From positions 108,364,087-108,428,086 of the forward strand of contig CM043966.1 in assembly GCA_014529385.2 (NCBI GenBank): a stretch of DNA of 64,000 nucleotides, given 5' to 3'. The translations under genes and the position numbers were made by a program. The notes under the pieces were generated by a model, which was given only the letters and a program-made list of their open reading frames with translations, was not told the origin of the DNA and did not search any database. This stretch comes from Adiantum capillus-veneris. Taxonomy: Eukaryota; Streptophyta; Polypodiopsida; Polypodiales; Pteridaceae. The first letter of the stretch is position 1. Each line of letters begins with the position of its first letter. Shown here piece after piece: positions 57,788 to 64,000 of the stretch.

Positions 57788-60120
57788 TGTTAGCAGCACG
57801 CTGACAAAGCGGCCTTATTTTGAGATCATTATTTGTAACTCCTTTCATTTGTTATATAAAACCCATCATGTCCAAATTTATACTTCTAACAAAATTTATG
57901 AAACTATAAAGTTGGTAGTCGAGGCTATGAGATTCCAGGTTGTAATTACCCATGCGTAATATCTAGTCCCTTTCTGCCCAGATTTGAGTCTGTTTGACCT
58001 TTTTAAGACCTTGGCTAAGGTAGTGAGCCATTTTTTGGATATTCAAAATTTCCATAGTGAGCTACCTCACCCTATCAAATCACTCAAACACTATGGTTAT
58101 CCTCACCCTTTCACTATACATAGGTGTGTGTGAGTTAGGGGACTTTTCCCATATCTCCTTAAAATCCTTAGCTAGCTAGTCACTGGGCTAGTTGAGTAAA
58201 AAATAAATAAATAAAATAGAAAAGAAAAGTATAGTATGGCCTCTTTGTGTATAAATATTTCAGTGTATATACGGCTTAAATATAAGGATTTTTCATAATT
58301 ATTTTGGTATTTATTTAAATATTTCTACTTAGGTGTGTGGTATTTGCCTATGTATGCCATGTACATTGCCTCACCATTACCAAAATTTTTATTACCATTT
58401 TCCATACTCTTTATTCCATATAAAAATATTTTCATGTAAGCTTCTCTTATTTTTGGTGTAACTCCCACCCAAACACAAATCCAAAAAACTAGTTAAATAT
58501 TTATCTTTTTATGGTGGCCTCATAATGAGAGATATTTATTTTTAAGTTGACCCCTTTATATTTTTTCCACCTATATTATTTATATTTGACATGTACATAT
58601 TTTTTAGACCCCTCAATAAGTTATTTTCTTAGCTGTATTATTCGCTTATATCATGAGCTCAGTAATATCTTCAATTATAGACCCACAAAATAAGGTCAAG
58701 GACATGTGGCATGCATGCATGCATTATGGAGGGCTCACTCTTGGAGGCATTCAAAAGAATCATCCAAAGAGAGACCCCACAAGGACTTTATGTACTGGAA
58801 AAAGACAGCTGGTTTTGCAAAATTTTTAAAGATCACTTGCTCTCTGAATTTTAAAAAGTGATACAAACAAAAGTTGTAGCTCGCAAAATGAACTATAGCG
58901 TCAAAAATTTTCATATTTTTTGAGCTACGAGCTGTGAATTATGATTTTATTGGTGGACCCCAGTTTTGTCCATGCCATGCAACCACACTCCCTCTTCCAC
59001 TTTATCATTTCCCTCTTTCACGCACACCTCCACTCATAATCTCCATCTCTCTCACCTCTCCTATCTGCATCCTACTTACCTTCTCCTCAACCTTGAAGAA
59101 TAAGAGACACCATGGTGAACTCATGCCTCCTACACACACTTCCATTCCAAATTGACCACTTAGTCTCATTTTTTCTCCTCCAAATTACCCATATCTATAA
59201 AACAAAACCACAAAATTCAGTCTCTTCTCTTGAGGAACAGCATTATGGTGATTGATTACTCATCTTCAATTACCTTGGCTCCCAAGGAAGGTCAAGGGAT
59301 GATGGGAGAAAAAACGTACCATCAAAGTTAGTGGACCGTCAACAAGCGTCAAAATTGGCCCTACTCAGGACACTTGGAGCATCAACATTGTAAGAAATCC
59401 ATCTTTCTTACCTCTTAAGAAATTTTCTTTCTTATTTGTATCCTACATGGATACTCTCATTGTAAATATCCAAACCCATTTGTAAATTAATATTAAAATA
59501 CTAACTCTACTAATCTACTAGCACTAACCCACTACTAATCTACTAATCCACTATTAATATAAAAATACTAACTGTACTAATCTACTAACACTAACCCACT
59601 ATGAAAAGTCCTATCACCTCCATTTTTCTCCTCTCTCTTTTATTCATCTATCCCCATAAACTTCTTTATAATTCCAAGAAAAAAAATAGATAAAGTGTTG
59701 AAAATTTAACCCAACCATGGTTAGAGGAGTAAGCTAGCCCTAAAAAAATGCTATAAAAGGAGGGTGTAGCTAGCACAAAACGGGAGAAGCCATAAACAAG
59801 AGCACTATGCTATAACTTAAGAAGCCAAGCTCGATATCTTGAGAAGGAGCTCTTAAGTGAAATCTCCTTGGCTTATGCACATGCATGTATTGTATTAGGG
59901 GTGATTATCAAGAGAGATCTATGTCATTGTAAGAGAGAGTGATCATTTAATTGAGAGTAGGAAGCCTATATTTCTCCTATAAGTGTAAACCCAACATTTG
60001 TTGAATCAAGAAGGGTGGATTTGGACTAAACATGGCTACTTTGTCTCTCTTCCAATGTGAAGTCATGGACAACAACGATGTGTAAGTGTCTTGGTGTTTT
60101 ATTTAAGTTCTTGATAGTTT
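57788..60120 (+). repeat. Probable long LTR, right end uncertain
   Basis: Starts TGTTAGCAGCACGC after a PPT. A TATA box ctataaaagg at 59751-59760 would put U3 at about 2 kb. No second copy is present, so the right end is a guess. It contains an imperfect 90-bp repeat of actaatctact(a)acactaaccc (about 59493-59601). No coding signal. Confidence 0.4.
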
Positions 60121-60403
60121 TTCTCATGGTGTTGTTATTAATCTAGCCATAAATCCCACATGCTGTAAGAGGGTGACAGGGTGGAGAGGACTCTCCTGGC
60201 CTTAAGATAGTGATTGGGGTGGCTTTGCTTGTGATATGTAATTTACTCAAGCTATGTTGAGCAAATGCTAATCTCACTTGATTGGTCATGAAAGATTTGT
60301 AAGAAGGTATTAGTGCAACAACCACCCCCTTCCCCCTTCTCTCTCTTTTTTACATGTATATTCGTGTTTGCTTGATCACTATCAATACATTTCAAATCAC
60401 CAT

Positions 60404-60524
<121 letters not shown>

Positions 60525-61275
60525 TAGTTCGCATCCAAAACTAGGTGGTGGCCCAAATTTGTGTAGGATTAGGTTGCGGATCTGTGTGTGTGTTTGTGGT
60601 TTTTTTTCAACCCCAACCCAATTGAGAAGCACGGGAGCCTAGAAGGGTGCTTAGAGGACACTCTTTTTGTTGTCAGCCCTCGAACCTCCTCAAATTGGTG
60701 CCCCCATTGAGGAGCAACTTGTGTATGTTTTTGTGTAGAATCAACCTTTAGAATAGTCAAGTAGTTTGCATGAATCACAAGAATTTGTATGATCCTTTCA
60801 TTCCCATTGCAAGGCAAAAGGTGCACATAATTGTTAATATTAAGTTGAAATTTCAACAAGTAATTCGTAGAATTTTGGGCCCTCTTAGATTGGTCGAGAT
60901 AAACGCTTCATTAAATCCTTTTATTTTGCCTCTCATTAGGTACGACCTTAGTTTGGACATCTAAATTTTTGTTTTGTTTTAAGCATTAGGTCATGCATAG
61001 ACCATGGATAATGGCCCACGAATAGAGGTTTTCCCCTTCCATTTCACTCCACACACTAGAATAAACATTGCAATTAGTAGAAAGGTCCATTTTCAACAAT
61101 GTATGGTATTCATGTTTGGTACCCATAGAGTAGGATAAATTTTTGCACCACCAAACCCTGTCATCCTGCCTCTTGTTGATTATCATAGATCATTTCATGT
61201 GCATATTTTTATTTTGTTGTAGAACAAATTACAATTTAGAAAACATTATTGTGCAAATCTTTTTAAGAAAAAAAA

Positions 61276-62376
61276 GTGCGTCACTTTGAAATCAATTCAA
61301 TGGAAATCCAACTCCAAATGTCTGGATATCCTCTTTTTTTTGGAGAGCCTAGAGAGGATGCAGAATTACTTTTAGCGAATTTCAAGATGTCTTGCCGTAT
61401 CAAGAGGATTGTAACTGATCAAGAACGTGTAGAAATTTTTGAGGTGCTAGGGAAAGATGCCAGCACTTGGTTTGACTCTTTGCCTGAGGAAGTTAAGGGG
61501 AATTACATGGAAGTTTTGAATCGTTTCAAGAGATACTTCTTTGATCCCCAAAAGAATAAAAAACTATGGCAAGACATTGTTTCTCATAAGATGCTAGCAC
61601 TTGGTTTGACTCTTTGCCTGAGGAAGTTAAGGGGAATTACATGGAAGTTTTGAATCGTTTCAAGAGATACTTCTTTGATCCCCAAAAGAATAAAAAACTA
61701 TGGCAAGACATTGTTTCTCATAAGAAAAAAGATTTAGATAACTACTACTTATACAAGCAAGAGTTTCTACGTCTTTGGACTCTATGGATACAAACTGTTG
61801 CTAACCCTAGTGATGGTGCATAATTTCTAAAGAAGGAGAGGTTTATAGCTGGAATATTTCCTGATTTTAAGGTAAAGGTGGAGGCGAATGCACCTGCCAC
61901 CTATGATATAGTTGAGATTAGAGCTTCCAGGAAGTATAGGATACTCAAGCGCCTAAGGGGAGAGGTTCCAATATAAGGTCTTAGACCCAAAGGTAAGTCA
62001 CAAGAATTGACATCTAGGGAGCATCCTGAGGTAATGGTAGAAGTGATTGAGAAGTTAAATGAATCTTTAGCAGCATGTCAATCACCTTGCACAAGCTATA
62101 GGTCCAAAGGGACAAGAAAAGAAGTCAGAAGAGCGAGAGACATGACCTATGAAAGTCTTGCAATGTTGGAATTGCAGAGAGTCTGGACATGGGATGTATA
62201 ATTGTCCTTGGCCCCTGGGGGAGCCAGGGAGACCTAACTTGAATCACCCAATGATGAATGTAGGTGAAGGAAATAGTCAAAAACCAAGGCTTCTACAAGG
62301 GCCAAATGGAGCAAGAGCACCCTCACAAGGAGTGGAAGGAGTTTCACCTTTGCCAGACCCAATGTGCATGTGGTAG
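61276..62376 (+). pseudogene. Gypsy Gag relic with CCHC knuckle
   Basis: The first frame (61276-61653) reads as a retrotransposon Gag domain: FFGEPREDAELLLANFKMSC, ASTWFDSLPEEVKGNYMEV, LNRFKRYFFDP. A 134-bp tandem duplication (61462-61729) shifts the frame and repeats the ASTWFDSLPEE segment. The second copy runs on to 61823 with YLYKQEFLRLW. Further frames reach CWNCRESGHGMYNC, a proper CX2CX4HX4C knuckle, near 62165-62206. Nothing after 62376 resembles protease or RT, so it is a gag-only remnant. Confidence 0.75.
61462..61729 (+). repeat. 134-bp tandem duplication in gag relic
   Basis: Two head-to-tail copies starting agcacttggtttgactc at 61462 and 61596, identical or nearly so. The period is not a multiple of three. 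Confidence 0.92.
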
Positions 62377-62649
62377 AGGTGATGAATTCAAATGAGGTTA
62401 ACATGGAAGAAAATGGCATTAGGCGTTGGAAAGGGGGAAGAGGGAACACACCCAGCACACACAATGTTTGTCTCTCTATAGCTCAGGGATTCCGCTGTAC
62501 CCCTATCCACACAGAATCTTACACACAGACACACACTTTTCTCAAACGAACTTGCAAGTACACCCCAAATCAATGCGCACACACTCGCACGGACCACAAT
62601 CTACCTCACACCCATAAACACATCAATTTTTTGTTTCCCTTGCACACAA

Positions 62650-62776
<127 letters not shown>

Positions 62777-63552
62777 GCACATCACACCCTCGGGGGGGGC
62801 ACACTTGCCTACACACACCGGGAAACACAGCGCAACAAAACAGAATAGAAGAGAGGGGAGGGGGAACAACACCAAAACCAACAGAACCAGAGCTTGCTTC
62901 TTCTTCAATTGATGGGTTATGGTGGAGCATACAACCATCAAAGCTCTCCTTCTCTATTCCTGTCTGTCGCCCTCCTTAACACAACAGAGCACAAAAAATT
63001 AAATATCTGCTAATCGGTGCAGAATTTTCCTATGTGCGTGAGACGCAAAAATGCTCAAAATGTCCTTTTCCTTCTGGTCATGACCAGTTTTTACAAAAAA
63101 CCAGTTTTTCAAACACTTTACAGACTGAGACTTTTCGGTCTCCCTCATGCAGAGGTGTGAAGTCTCTCACACACTTTCCTTTCTTCCTCTGACCACATGT
63201 CTTCCTCTACCCAAGTTGCCTTGCATGTCCTAAGAGCCTTTTCACATGTAAAAACCTTTTCTTCAAGCATCAAATCTCCACGCTTAGGCCTTCATAACCA
63301 CATAGAACATACCCTTTCTGGATCTCCCTGCTTTTAATGGGCCTTCATACTTGCTTTATCACCCATGCCTGCACCTGTAAGCATACACATCATTGTCTGC
63401 GCCTTCTCACTTTGGATGCACCATCATTGCCCAACCCCTCGTTGAACATTTATGATCAACCAAAAGAAGCCTTTATTAGCTACAAACTGTAACATTTAGA
63501 GAACACTGTGCGAACATAAAAACCATACGTCAGAGTTTTATTCATGCAACCC

Positions 63553-64000
63553 TCATGTAGGTTGCCCAACCCCCTGCATCATAGCAAAGCCTCCGCCTGG
63601 ATCAAATACATAACCTTGAGTGCAACCATTCATTTGGAGTAGCCTCTTGTAGAACTGTACCGATGCACATAACCAGTGGTACATATAGAATGCACACATC
63701 ACTCCTTCATTTCTCCATGCATACATAAGCATCCAACCCTCTTCAAATTGAGCCGCATGATCATGCTCACCATCTTGTTCAACAAATGAATCATCCATAT
63801 CGTCACCCACCTCCAACCTATCTGGCATACCTTCCCAACCATAGAAGATGGAAATATCCTCCAAGAACTCCTGTACTTGTTGAATAGCCCACTGCATAGT
63901 TGTATCCATAAGCATACTCATCACCTATGAAGCATATACCACTTCTATAAGCTTTTTCACAGCCATAGCACGTGGATCTTCACTTGGTACAATCGAAAAC
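63553..64000 (-). pseudogene. C-terminal end of an acidic ORF with an FDPGG motif (partial)
   Basis: Minus strand from the window edge. In frame: a short piece ending at TAG 63925-63927, then 123 residues with an acidic section (VGDDMDDSFVEQDGEHDH), several Trp/Tyr residues (WMLMYAWRNE, AFYMYHWLCA) and YVFDPGGGF 16 residues before the stop at 63553-63555. The single FDPGG close to the C-terminus resembles the end of the copy B protein, which ends PFDPGGY. One motif is weak evidence; the rest of the gene is outside the window. Confidence 0.4.

Overview
The window is nuclear DNA of a land plant with a large, retrotransposon-rich genome. The evidence is a Tnt1/Tork-like Copia element primed by initiator tRNA-Met, plant Gypsy fragments, GT-AG introns of 70-80 bp, plant-type TATA boxes, and very long (CT)n, (TA)n and (GT)n microsatellites. 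I see no rRNA, tRNA, CRISPR array or bacterial gene organisation. A fern or other non-flowering plant would fit, but the sequence alone does not decide the species.

Layout. 1-1.8 kb: gene-free repeats. 1799-7350 (-): a complete Copia element with 192-bp LTRs and a CACAG target duplication; gag-pol is broken only by nonsense codons. 7646-16371 (+): a Gypsy-like element with a tRNA-Asp-type primer site, a gag, a retropepsin ORF and a third ORF with WVPK repeats, but no reverse transcriptase or integrase; its 5' LTR is truncated just upstream of the TATA box yet is flanked by an exact CTAGT duplication. 16.4-20.4 kb: gene-poor, with a decayed Gypsy integrase. 20422-27520 (+): a decayed two-exon gene with a CPFC motif and a conserved-looking C-terminal exon, split by a 5.5-kb element (21939-27443). 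27.7-28.6 kb (+): a degenerate histone-H3-like gene with its own TATA box and a very long N-terminal tail. 29.2-31.9 kb (-): two unrecognised genes. 34242-38933 (-): an LTR element with a GTGCA target duplication, a CCHC knuckle and long acidic, partly coiled-coil ORFs. 39.6-40.7 kb: a foldback element. 41-41.5 kb (+): a Copia relic. 42217-49519 (-): an LTR element with 2.2-kb LTRs. 51.2-54.3 kb (-): a decayed Gypsy gag-pol. 56.3-60 kb: LTR and 3'-end fragments. 61.3-62.4 kb (+): a Gypsy gag relic. 63.5-64.0 kb (-): the end of another acidic ORF.

The most interesting system is a family of apparently non-autonomous LTR retrotransposons represented by 21939-27443 and 42217-49519, and possibly by the right edge. 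Their LTRs look unrelated, but their internal parts share a tRNA-Trp-like primer site, the same 40-base leader, the same GAGGGGGTGGA polypurine tract and a diverged acidic protein. That protein has blocks GYDPEGYLECY, an LEA-ID-QDA block, a VQRYL block and C-terminal (Y/F)DPGG repeats. I see no Gag, protease, RT or integrase motif in either. They would have to borrow their replication machinery in trans.

Almost every coding region here is damaged, so most products are described as relics. The clearest intact long reading frames are the three ORFs of the 7646-16371 element.
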